Shown: positions 12,599-19,318 of the stretch, piece after piece | Layout: each line of letters opens with the position of its first letter | Numbering within the stretch: the stretch's first letter is position 1 | Origin: JANLTP01 sp031363055 | GTDB lineage: Bacteria > Pseudomonadota > Gammaproteobacteria > Burkholderiales > Burkholderiaceae_E | Direction of reading: 5' to 3' | NCBI GenBank assembly: GCA_031363055.1 | Contig: JANLTP010000183.1 | Span: 1 to 19,318, forward strand | DNA: 19,318 nucleotides | Notes under the pieces: generated by a model | What the model saw: the letters and a program-made list of their open reading frames with translations, nothing else | The model's database searches: none | Told to the model about the DNA's origin: nothing | Translations under genes and position numbers: made by a program

Positions 12599-14556
12599 GC
12601 GGACCGCCGTCAGCATTTCGCGCTGCCCGCCTCGGTGGCTCGCTGCACGCCACCACCGATCGCGCGGTCGATGGCTCTGTGCGCATGCGCTCCACCGAAG
12701 CGTTACAGACACCCGCGATACGCCTGACTGACCGGCTCGAACTGTATGCCCGGCAAACACCGGATCGCGTGTTTGTTGCCAAGCGCGGTGCTGATGGCTC
12801 GTGGGTCACGATCAGCTACGCGCAGATGCTCGATCGTGCGCGGCGGATTGGACAGGCACTGGCACTTCGCCCGTTGAGCGCCGAGCGTCCGATCCTGATC
12901 CTGTCGGATAACGATCTCGAACATCTGTCGCTGATGATGGCGGCTATGTGGGTCGGCGTACCGGTCGCGCCAGTGTCGCCCGCCTATTCAACAATATCGA
13001 AGGACCATTCCCGATTGCGTCATATTGTTGCGACGCTGACACCGGGCCTGGTGTTCGCATCGAATGGCAGCACTTACGGCGCAGCGATGACTGCAATCGA
13101 CGGGTTTCCGGCGCCGGCTGGACCAGCCATCGAATGGGTGCTGACCGAAGGATGGGGGACGACCGAAGGATCGGCGCTGGCCGAAGGCGCCGATTCCACA
13201 TCGCTGAGCGGTCGAAAAAGTACCTCGTTCCATAGCTTGTTGGCCACTTTCCCTGGCCCCGAGGAAGCGGCCGCTCATGCGAAGGTCGGGCCGGACACGA
13301 TCGCCAAGTTTCTGTTTACCTCCGGGTCTACCAAACAACCCAAGGCAGTCATCAACACGCAGCGGATGCTGTGCACCAGCCAGCAACAGATTCTGCAATG
13401 TTTTCAGTTCATGCTCGACGAGCCGCCTGTGTTGGTCGACTGGTTGCCCTGGAACCATACCTTCGGCGGCAATCACAACATCGGGATTGTGTTGTATAAC
13501 GGTGGCACGTTCTATATCGATGATGGCAAACCGACGCCCGCCGGTATCGGCCAGACGCTGCGCAACTTGCGCGAGATTGCGCCCACCATCTATTTCAATG
13601 TACCCAAAGGGTTCGAGGAAATAGCGCGGGCGATGTCTGATGACGAAGCGCTTCGGCGATCGTTGTTCGCGCGAGTCAATGGTTTTATGTACGCGGGTGC
13701 CGGGCTGTCGCAGGCGGTCTGGGATTTGCTCGATCAACACGCCATGGCAACCGTCGGCGAGCGAATCTGTATCTATTCCGGCTTGGGTATGACCGAGACC
13801 GCGCCCTCATGTACGTTCGCACTCGGTCCCGATGTGCGCTCAGGTCATATCGGTCTGCCCGTGCCCGGCGTCGAGGCCAGGCTCGTGCCCGTGGACGGCA
13901 AACTCGAAGCGCGCTTTCGTGGCCCGAATGTCATGCCCGGATACTGGCGCGCGCCTGACGAGACTGCGGCTGCCTTCGACGAGGAAGGCTTTTATCGGAC
14001 CGGCGATGCCGTGGTATTTCTGAATGACGCAGACCCCAACCAGGGTCTGGTCTTCGACGGCCGGATCGCCGAGGATTTCAAGTTATCGAGCGGTACGTTC
14101 GTCAATGTCGGACCGCTGCGCGCCCGAATCATTCTGGCCGGCGATCCGTTGGTGCAAGACGTGGTGGTGGCCGGATTGAATCGGGATGATATCGGTCTGC
14201 TGATCTTTCCGAGAATCGAAGATGCTCGTCGGCAGTTTGGTCTGGGGTCTGGCTTGAGTGCCAGCCAGGTGCTTGATGCACCGCCCGTGCGCGATTTTTT
14301 TCAGACGCTGCTCGATCGGCTATGGCGCGAAGGAACCGGCGGCGCCTCGAGGCCGGCGCGGGCGATATTGCTGGTCGAGCCACCGTCGATCGATCGTGGT
14401 GAGGTGACTGATAAGGGCTCGATCAACCAGCGCGCGGTGCTCAGTCATAGAGCAGCGTTGGTGGAGCGGTTGTACTCGCCGGCGTCCGGTGCGGCCGGCG
14501 CGTTCGCTGCGTCTGAAGTGCCGGTACTCTTGCCAAGGGCAGTGCGTGGGGCGTGA
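12595..14556 (+). CDS. fcs: Feruloyl-CoA synthase-like aryl-CoA ligase
   Basis: ANL-family CoA ligase, 653 aa. The phosphate loop LFTSGSTKQPKAVINTQRML (240-259) with the VINTxRM continuation is typical of feruloyl-CoA synthases, as are DWLPWNHTFGGNHN, the A5 motif SGLGMTETAP, YRTGD, and the C-terminal Lys in DKGSINQRA, where the adenylation Lys is expected. The N-terminus FRAARLGGSL...LTDRLELYARQTPDR also fits, which supports the GTG at 12595 (overlapping the hydratase stop as GTGA) over an ATG 30 codons in. Between about residues 182 and 200 is a small internal repeat (TEGWGTTEGSALAEGAD) not expected in the family. It would activate a cinnamic- or benzoic-type acid to its CoA ester in the cytoplasm. 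The substrate need not be ferulate. Confidence 0.87.
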   Translation: MSGPPSAFRAARLGGSLHATTDRAVDGSVRMRSTEALQTPAIRLTDRLELYARQTPDRVFVAKRGADGSWVTISYAQMLDRARRIGQALALRPLSAERPILILSDNDLEHLSLMMAAMWVGVPVAPVSPAYSTISKDHSRLRHIVATLTPGLVFASNGSTYGAAMTAIDGFPAPAGPAIEWVLTEGWGTTEGSALAEGADSTSLSGRKSTSFHSLLATFPGPEEAAAHAKVGPDTIAKFLFTSGSTKQPKAVINTQRMLCTSQQQILQCFQFMLDEPPVLVDWLPWNHTFGGNHNIGIVLYNGGTFYIDDGKPTPAGIGQTLRNLREIAPTIYFNVPKGFEEIARAMSDDEALRRSLFARVNGFMYAGAGLSQAVWDLLDQHAMATVGERICIYSGLGMTETAPSCTFALGPDVRSGHIGLPVPGVEARLVPVDGKLEARFRGPNVMPGYWRAPDETAAAFDEEGFYRTGDAVVFLNDADPNQGLVFDGRIAEDFKLSSGTFVNVGPLRARIILAGDPLVQDVVVAGLNRDDIGLLIFPRIEDARRQFGLGSGLSASQVLDAPPVRDFFQTLLDRLWREGTGGASRPARAILLVEPPSIDRGEVTDKGSINQRAVLSHRAALVERLYSPASGAAGAFAASEVPVLLPRAVRGA

Positions 14557-14620
14557 AGTAGCGCGCTGACTACCTACTGGGCCATAATTTATGCGACGCA
14601 GTCGCGGTGTAAGACATTGA

Positions 14621-15142
14621 ATGACCATCGTTGAATGTGAGGTACCAGCCGCCAGCGTACTGACGCGCAGCGTCGTTCAAGCAGCATATTTTAAGGACTC
14701 ATACCGTGCGCCCCTGCTTCACAGACAAGCCAGCATGGTCGATATTTTCTTCAGTATCTTTGGCCATAATCCCTGGTGGATTAAGCGCGTGCTCATCGCG
14801 AGGAACGTGGTGGCCGGACTTTGTGGACTTGACGTGCCATCAGCGCACGCAGTGCTGAACCCCGAGATCAAACGCCAATACCAAGTGGGCGAGACCATCG
14901 GAGTCTGGCCGATATTCGCACTCACGAGCCACGAATTGGTCGCCGGTCGAAATAACAAGCATCTCGATTTCAGACTCTCGATCCTGCGTGAGTCTGACAA
15001 CGGGACCGAGCGCGTGGTGGTATCAACCATCTGTACCGTACACAACCGCGCCGGTAAGGTCTACCTGTTTTTTGTCGTACCGTTTCACCGATGGGGCGTC
15101 AAGCGTCTGATCCAACGAGCGATTGACGCTGATCGGTTGTGA
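14621..15142 (+). CDS. DUF2867-family protein
   Basis: 173-residue protein with no signal sequence. The C-terminal half (KHLDFRLSILRE, VVVSTICTVHNRAGKVYLFFVVPFHRWGVKRLI) matches the DUF2867 family, small proteins of unknown function found alone or fused to NAD-binding epimerase-like domains and probably having a lipid- or ligand-binding fold. The N-terminal part contains aromatic-rich VDIFFSIFGHNPWWIKRVLIARN. ATG 14621 is the natural start; the ribosome site is weak. It lies 64 bases after the feruloyl-CoA synthase gene; that gap holds a small GCGAC/GTCGC hairpin (14593-14605) but no T-run, so it may be co-transcribed. It converges with the lipoprotein gene 35 bases downstream. No function is assigned. 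Confidence 0.78.
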   Translation: MTIVECEVPAASVLTRSVVQAAYFKDSYRAPLLHRQASMVDIFFSIFGHNPWWIKRVLIARNVVAGLCGLDVPSAHAVLNPEIKRQYQVGETIGVWPIFALTSHELVAGRNNKHLDFRLSILRESDNGTERVVVSTICTVHNRAGKVYLFFVVPFHRWGVKRLIQRAIDADRL

Positions 15143-15177
15143 TGCGTCTGCGCGCTGCGCTCCGGCGGGCAATCAGC

Positions 15178-17784
15178 TCAGAGCGCCACCTTGGAGGCTA
15201 CGTCACAGGTAATGTAGTCGGTGTAGCTGGCACCGAACCGGCCTTGCCCATAAATCTGCGCAAAGCCGATTCTGCGCCCGAAAGTGATCGAAGGCCCCTG
15301 AATACCAATCGGTCGGTCGTTGATCATCACAATCTTGTTCTCCCCGGTAACCGGGTGATGCCAATAGCCAATCATATCGAACTGATCGCCGTTGAAGGTG
15401 CTCGCGATTCGTCTGCCGTCCAATAGATCGAACACTGCGGCACCGGTTCGGCCGTCGAGCGACATCCGGCAGCGGGTTCCGCCGGGATTGGCGATGCCTT
15501 CCCAGGTACCCGAAAAATCGGTTACTAGACTCAGATCATCGCAATTCAGAAAACGCAGAATCTGCTCATCCGGATAAGGGATGCACCGGGTTCTTTTCGC
15601 GGTCAGCTCATTGACCTTTAACTCGGTCGCGGTCAGTCCACCCAGCAGCTCGAAAGCATTGCCGGTTTCGGAATAGAAAATTGGCACCTCGCCGGTGTTC
15701 TTCTCCAACCCCGTGCAACTCGTTGCCTTGTAGGGCGGCGCTTTCTGAGTGGTGATTCGCCAGATTTTGACGCCAGCCGGAAAACTGATTTTGCTCAGGC
15801 CAGTAATGGCGGTGGCGAAGCTGCGACATTCCGGTGTGCCGATCGAGGTCGCGTTTACATTCACTTTGTAGACCGATCCGTCGCAGCCCGCCAAGTAGGA
15901 GCCTGAAATCCAGCAAATACCTGCGGCGGGCAAATTCGGTATCAGCAATGCCTGGGCGTTTGGCTCGACGTATCGGGGCAGCCCCGTCGCCGGGTCGATC
16001 GACAGCGCGTTGGGTCCGTTGGGGATCAGCACTTCGTTACGATTCACCCAATAGACTTCACTTTTGGAGTTCAGCGCCAGCACGATGCCATGTTCAGCAT
16101 TATTGTTGAGTTGCACAACGCCGACTAGGCTCAGTTGGGTCTGCTGCGCGATTGATCCAAACTGCGGCCATTCGTTGATACGACCGGCATTCGTCAACGC
16201 GTAGGTCTTGTTGCGAAATCCGGACTGAACCGAAATATTCTCGGCCGCGTAGGGCTGACGTAGCCAGAGCGAGTCAGGTGCGTTCAAAGTCAAGTTACGC
16301 CAGAAAGCGCCATTCGAGTCGCGTATCAGAAGGCTTGGATCTTTACCCAGTTCCTCCGCAGGCAACCAGGCGATCGAGGTAATCGACGTTGACGGCGTGG
16401 GCGGCCGAAGGACCCAATCGTTGGCGCCCAGCCGAATACTTTGACGATCGCTGGCGAGCGCCGCCTCGCGGCCGGCGTACGACGATAACTCGACATAGTC
16501 GCCGTCAACCCGGCTGGTGCCAACCACCCCCAACTCGTCTCTGAAGGAGAATTGCAATTTGCCGCTCGAGTTCAAAACGAACGACAGCGGCACCGACGCA
16601 TAGTCGATCGATGATCGGCTGATCGGAACGACCTTGCTGCGCATTCCGGCATCGCCGATCAATGCGCCAGTACTGCCAGTGCCGACCGTCATACTCAGCC
16701 AGAGACTGTCGTAGGTATAAGTCAATTCATTGGGCGCGCTGAGGGGCACACCGTTTTTAAGAAGATCGAGTTTGCCGTCAGACAAGTCCGCAGCAATGTG
16801 TCGAGTGATCTTGAGCATCGCGTTGGGATCGTTGGGCTGAAAGCCCCGGGCAGCTTTCGCCAAACCGGCCAGCGTTGCGGCGAAGCGACCTCTGTCGTCA
16901 TCCGGGAGTGTGTTCGGTTTGCTGGCGTTACTGCTGTCCAGCAAAATGGGCAGACGAGTCACGCTGGCGCTCGATTGCAGGCGATGAATGCCCGGCAAGT
17001 GGCCATCGAGTTGCGCCAAAACCGAGTTATTGGCCCGATCGATAGCGCTCGATTGCAGCGCCTTTGGCGATGGGCCGCTCCCATCGTTTTTACTTTGTGC
17101 CGACTTGGCGGCCACCGTCAGGTCGAGCAGCTCGACCGCCGCATTCGAATGCGTACTGGCGGCAAGATTGCTGACGATCTTCGGTGTTGCCAGTTTGATC
17201 ACGGCGCCGGCTGGGAAGTCGACATCCTGATTGCTCGCTTCATCGAAATACTTGGCGCCCGGCTGGCCATGCACTTCAATCAACACCGGACCCGCATAAC
17301 CGCAAGGTTTTATCGTTACCAATCCCGTGGCATCCGTGACTGCCTCGCCGATGACGCTCAGCGTGTCGTCTTTGACGATGACTCGAGCGCCGACAATTTT
17401 TCCGAAATCACCACCCGCAGCAGCGCCGCCACCTCCGTCGCCGCCCCCGCTGCCACCGCCGCTGCCTGATGAACCGTCACCGCCACCGGCGTCAATGGGA
17501 GGCGTTCCCTGCCATGCCAGGTTGCCGTTGAAGCCGGTGCTGACGGATTTCTTGCACGGTGTCGATGAATTGGCGGTTCCCGTAGGGTTGGTGGTCCCCG
17601 TGCTGTTGGTAGGTCCCGTACTTCCGATTGGCACAGAAGTTGCGGAATTCGGTGAAATAATTGTTTGTGCAGAGTCACCGCCACCACCACCGCAGGACGT
17701 CAGCGAAACGGCCACAACCAGCATCGACAGACGCGACGCGACAGTACGCGCTGCCCTGAGAGGCAGCTCGGTACGAACGTTCAT
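15178..17784 (-). CDS. Large predicted lipoprotein of unknown function
   Basis: About 868 aa. The N-terminus has a basic region, a hydrophobic stretch (SMLVVAVSL) and the lipobox LTSC followed by GGGGG; the acylated Cys is residue 31 from ATG 17784. A TTG (17796) and a GTG (17793) upstream are alternative starts. A Thr/Ser/Asn/Pro linker with repeated TNSTGT/TNPTGT follows (about 55-72), then a Gly-rich tract (about 100-125). Next is a small beta-rich domain (VGARVIVKDDTLSVIGEAVTD...GYAGPVLIEVHG) resembling carboxypeptidase-regulatory/Ig-like modules. The remaining 650 residues are not recognised. They contain several Cys that could form disulfides and a separate C-terminal domain starting near DFSGTWEGIANPGG. 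It is likely anchored in the outer membrane or exposed to the periplasm. It has no obvious link with the aromatic operons. Confidence 0.8.
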   Translation of the reverse strand: MNVRTELPLRAARTVASRLSMLVVAVSLTSCGGGGGDSAQTIISPNSATSVPIGSTGPTNSTGTTNPTGTANSSTPCKKSVSTGFNGNLAWQGTPPIDAGGGDGSSGSGGGSGGGDGGGGAAAGGDFGKIVGARVIVKDDTLSVIGEAVTDATGLVTIKPCGYAGPVLIEVHGQPGAKYFDEASNQDVDFPAGAVIKLATPKIVSNLAASTHSNAAVELLDLTVAAKSAQSKNDGSGPSPKALQSSAIDRANNSVLAQLDGHLPGIHRLQSSASVTRLPILLDSSNASKPNTLPDDDRGRFAATLAGLAKAARGFQPNDPNAMLKITRHIAADLSDGKLDLLKNGVPLSAPNELTYTYDSLWLSMTVGTGSTGALIGDAGMRSKVVPISRSSIDYASVPLSFVLNSSGKLQFSFRDELGVVGTSRVDGDYVELSSYAGREAALASDRQSIRLGANDWVLRPPTPSTSITSIAWLPAEELGKDPSLLIRDSNGAFWRNLTLNAPDSLWLRQPYAAENISVQSGFRNKTYALTNAGRINEWPQFGSIAQQTQLSLVGVVQLNNNAEHGIVLALNSKSEVYWVNRNEVLIPNGPNALSIDPATGLPRYVEPNAQALLIPNLPAAGICWISGSYLAGCDGSVYKVNVNATSIGTPECRSFATAITGLSKISFPAGVKIWRITTQKAPPYKATSCTGLEKNTGEVPIFYSETGNAFELLGGLTATELKVNELTAKRTRCIPYPDEQILRFLNCDDLSLVTDFSGTWEGIANPGGTRCRMSLDGRTGAAVFDLLDGRRIASTFNGDQFDMIGYWHHPVTGENKIVMINDRPIGIQGPSITFGRRIGFAQIYGQGRFGASYTDYITCDVASKVAL

Positions 17785-17807
17785 CAGGATCACCAATCTC
17801 GGAAATG

Positions 17808-17872
17808 TTTAGAGTCGAGTCGATGCTAGCCGGTCGCCGTCTGACAAGAAAGTCGGCGAATCTGACTCTAAA
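17808..17872. repeat. Nested inverted repeats upstream of the lipoprotein gene
   Basis: Outer arms TTTAGAGTC (17808-17816) and GACTCTAAA (17864-17872) are perfect 9-base complements. Inside them TCGCCG (17834-17839) and CGGCGA (17854-17859) pair again, with a further GAC/GTC around AAGAAA. The element occupies most of the 90-base spacer between the hydrolase pseudogene and the lipoprotein start. It could fold as a long hairpin in RNA from either strand, acting as terminator-like or leader structure, but no T-run follows. Confidence 0.6.
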
Positions 17873-17886
17873 GCCAACCCCGTCGC

Positions 17887-18620
17887 TCAGGGCAAGGGAT
17901 TGCTAATCCAGCTCGTAATGATTTGAACCGCTTCCCGTTCCATGCCGATGTAGCCGTGCCAGTGAAACGGACCACAGGCATCGCCGCTTGGATTGGCGCC
18001 GCCGTCGACCATCGCGAGCTTCTTGACCTGAGCACTGGTCAGCCCCTGCAGGACAGAGGGGACATCTCGGGGAAGGCAGACCCGACAACCATCGCGGGCG
18101 TGATGGATGACCAGTACCGGCACCGTGATGGCGCCCAGCGACTGCGAGGGTAGTGCGCCGGCCTTGCGCAGATCGACGATGCCGGACGAAAGCACAACCC
18201 CGGCCAGAGCATCGCGGCGCTTTGCAGCTTGATGAACTTCAGCACGGCGGCAATGTCGCTCAGATGCACGTCGGTGATTCGGTCAGCGTAGTCAAGATCA
18301 TTGCGGTCACTCGGTCGCCCGATAATCGCCACGTTATATCCCTGAGTAACGAACTCAGGCAGCGAGCGTACTAAAAAATTACCGCCGTTCGGCCGGCCGT
18401 TTTCGATTCGACCGAAGCCGCCGGCGCCACCTGGAAACAGGACCAGTGTGGTGCTGGCACCTTGCATAGGATGCCAATAGAGCGCGACCGTGACATTGTC
18501 TCGGGTGGCTACGTCGAACAACGTACCATCGTGCTGTGCATTTGCTATGCCGTGCTGTGCACTCGCTAGACAAGCGACGACAAGCAACGCGAGCCATGAA
18601 AAGCGTTTGATCATTCGCAT
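17887..18620 (-). pseudogene. Broken alpha/beta hydrolase (dienelactone hydrolase-like), frameshift with internal deletion
   Basis: Two minus-strand frames together give one secreted alpha/beta hydrolase. The 5' frame (from ATG 18620 or 18614) encodes a signal peptide (FSWLALLVVACLASAQHGIA), LVLFPGGAGGFGR, VAIIGRPSDRNDLDYADRIT and AAVLKFIKLQS. At about 18212-18226 homology passes to another frame, which continues AAKRRDALAGVVLSSGIVDLRK, then VPVLVIHHARDGC (acid Asp) and FHWHGYIGME (catalytic His), ending at 17887. In intact relatives a segment with the nucleophile elbow (Gly-x-Ser-x-Gly) lies between these two parts. It is missing here, so about 20 codons seem deleted with a change of frame. 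The product would lack the catalytic Ser. A sequencing error alone would not explain the missing elbow. Confidence 0.8.
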
Positions 18621-18654
18621 GAGAAAAGTTGCGCTATACAAACCGGATCTCGCG

Positions 18655-18667
18655 CTTTCGTCGAAAG
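18655..18667. repeat. Short palindrome CTTTCG-T-CGAAAG
   Basis: Perfect 13-base palindrome in the spacer between the DAHP synthase stop (18695) and the hydrolase pseudogene start, both on the minus strand. It could be a small operator or part of a weak terminator; no T-run follows. Confidence 0.3.
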
Positions 18668-18694
18668 GTCAGTAAAGACACCGTGCGTCGCAGA

Positions 18695-19318
18695 CTACCG
18701 CGAGGTCGTGTGTTTCAAGGTTCGCGCCCGCACCGCCGACGCCAGCGCCTGTAACACCGGCACAGTCTGGGCAAAGCCAATACAGCCATCGGTAATCGAC
18801 ACACCGTGCTCGAGCGGCACGCCGGCGACCAGTTCCTGCCGGCCTTCCTCAAGGTTGCTTTCGATCATCGCGCCGATGATGCGACGATCACCACCGGCAA
18901 TTTGTGTCGCGACATCGTGCGCCACGATAATTTGCTGCTGATATTTCTTGCCGCTGTTGCCGTGCGACACATCGATCATGACCTGCTCGCGCAAACCGGC
19001 AGCACGCAGCAAGTCGCAGCTCGAGGCAACATGCGCGGCATCGAAGTTCGGTGATTTGCCACCGCGCAAGATGATGTGGCAATCATCATTGCCATCGGAC
19101 TCGAAGATCGCCGCGACGCCGGTCTTTGTCATACCCATGAATGCATGCGACGCGCTCGCCGCCAGTACCGCGTCGATGGCGAACTTGATGTTGCCATCGG
19201 TGCCATTTTTGAAGCCCACCGCGCAGCTCAGACCCGAGGCGAGTTGTCGGTGGCTTTGGCTCTCGGTGGTTCGCGCGCCAATCGCGCCCCAGCCGATCAG
19301 CTCGGAGATGTACTGCGG
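18695..19318 (-). CDS. Class I 3-deoxy-7-phosphoheptulonate (DAHP) synthase, C-terminal part (5' end outside window)
   Basis: C-terminal 207 residues of an AroF/AroG/AroH-type DAHP synthase (usual length near 350 aa), which condenses phosphoenolpyruvate with erythrose 4-phosphate in the first step of the shikimate pathway. The frame is open to the right edge. Diagnostic segments: ISELIGWGAIGARTTESQSHR, VGFKNGTDGNIK, HIILRGGKSPNFD, VMIDVSHGNSGK, GAMIESNLEEGRQ and GVSITDGCIGF. Conserved metal and substrate residues in these segments (the RTTESQ Arg/Glu, His in DVSHGNS, Glu in MIESN, Asp in SITDGC) are present. A GTG at 19219 is internal, not the start. This housekeeping gene probably marks the edge of the accessory region. 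Which isoenzyme (and feedback amino acid) it is cannot be told from this part. Confidence 0.95.
   Translation of the reverse strand, partial: PQYISELIGWGAIGARTTESQSHRQLASGLSCAVGFKNGTDGNIKFAIDAVLAASASHAFMGMTKTGVAAIFESDGNDDCHIILRGGKSPNFDAAHVASSCDLLRAAGLREQVMIDVSHGNSGKKYQQQIIVAHDVATQIAGGDRRIIGAMIESNLEEGRQELVAGVPLEHGVSITDGCIGFAQTVPVLQALASAVRARTLKHTTSR

Noticed and set aside
14593..14605. GCGAC-GCA-GTCGC hairpin after the feruloyl-CoA synthase gene as terminator
   Set aside because: Short stem with a three-base loop and no T-run; mentioned only under the DUF2867 gene.
5163..14625. The 11-mer CATTGAATGAC occurring at 5163, 6754 and 14615
   Set aside because: One copy is inside a coding sequence, spacing and context differ, and a few repeated 11-mers are expected in 19 kb; no evidence for a shared site.
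15143..15177. Possible terminator between the convergent DUF2867 and lipoprotein genes
   Set aside because: The 35-base spacer shows no convincing hairpin followed by a T-run on either strand.
16798..17469. Plus-strand frames opposite the lipoprotein, including Pro- and Ala-rich stretches
   Set aside because: They are the complement of the Gly-rich linker and lipoprotein body; no independent coding evidence.

Overview
The window reads as an accessory aromatic-acid catabolism region from a fairly GC-rich proteobacterium, most likely a betaproteobacterium of the Burkholderiales. The reasons are a Bug/TctC-type periplasmic receptor, the extended basic C-terminus of the LivF-type ATPase followed by an acyl-CoA ligase, and the dense NTGA-overlapping gene organisation. 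No RNA genes, CRISPR arrays, insertion sequences or phage genes were seen. No gene-free stretch exceeds 300 bases; the longest, about 250 bases at 6709-6958, is a structured divergent promoter.

Layout. (1) 1-4086, plus strand: 3' end of a branched-chain-amino-acid-type ABC transporter operon (binding protein, LivF ATPase), a long-chain-type acyl-CoA ligase and a crotonase-fold protein lacking both usual catalytic glutamates. (2) 4149-6708, minus strand: a three-gene operon of Rieske ferredoxin, CaiB/BaiF CoA-transferase and Bug-type receptor. (3) 6709-6958: divergent promoter region with tandem repeats, two inverted repeats and a probable CymR-type operator. (4) 6959-11624, plus strand: Rieske dioxygenase alpha subunit, type I extradiol dioxygenase, dioxygenase beta subunit, SDR dehydrogenase, CymR-like TetR repressor, exported SnoaL-like protein. 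(5) 11723-15142, plus strand: enoyl-CoA hydratase, feruloyl-CoA synthase-like ligase, DUF2867 protein. (6) 15178-19318, minus strand: a large unknown lipoprotein, an alpha/beta hydrolase pseudogene and the C-terminal part of a class I DAHP synthase.

How the genes may work together. Ferredoxin, alpha and beta subunits would make a ring-hydroxylating dioxygenase (its reductase is not here). The SDR would oxidise the cis-dihydrodiol and the VOC-fold enzyme would cleave the resulting catechol. The regulator resembles CymR, the p-cumate repressor, as I remember its sequence, and an inverted repeat just downstream of the predicted alpha-subunit promoter resembles the remembered cmt/cym operator. 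Together these suggest a p-cumate-like upper pathway. However, no cmtD-type decarboxylase or cmtE-type meta-cleavage hydrolase is present. The neighbours are CoA-dependent enzymes (CaiB transferase, two acyl/aryl-CoA ligases, two crotonases) and uptake systems, so the true substrate, and whether it is handled as a CoA thioester, remain open.

Most notable points: the CymR-like regulator/operator pair; 13-17 bp imperfect tandem duplications in several intergenic spacers; the glutamate-less crotonase; and the hydrolase pseudogene whose nucleophile elbow appears to be deleted.
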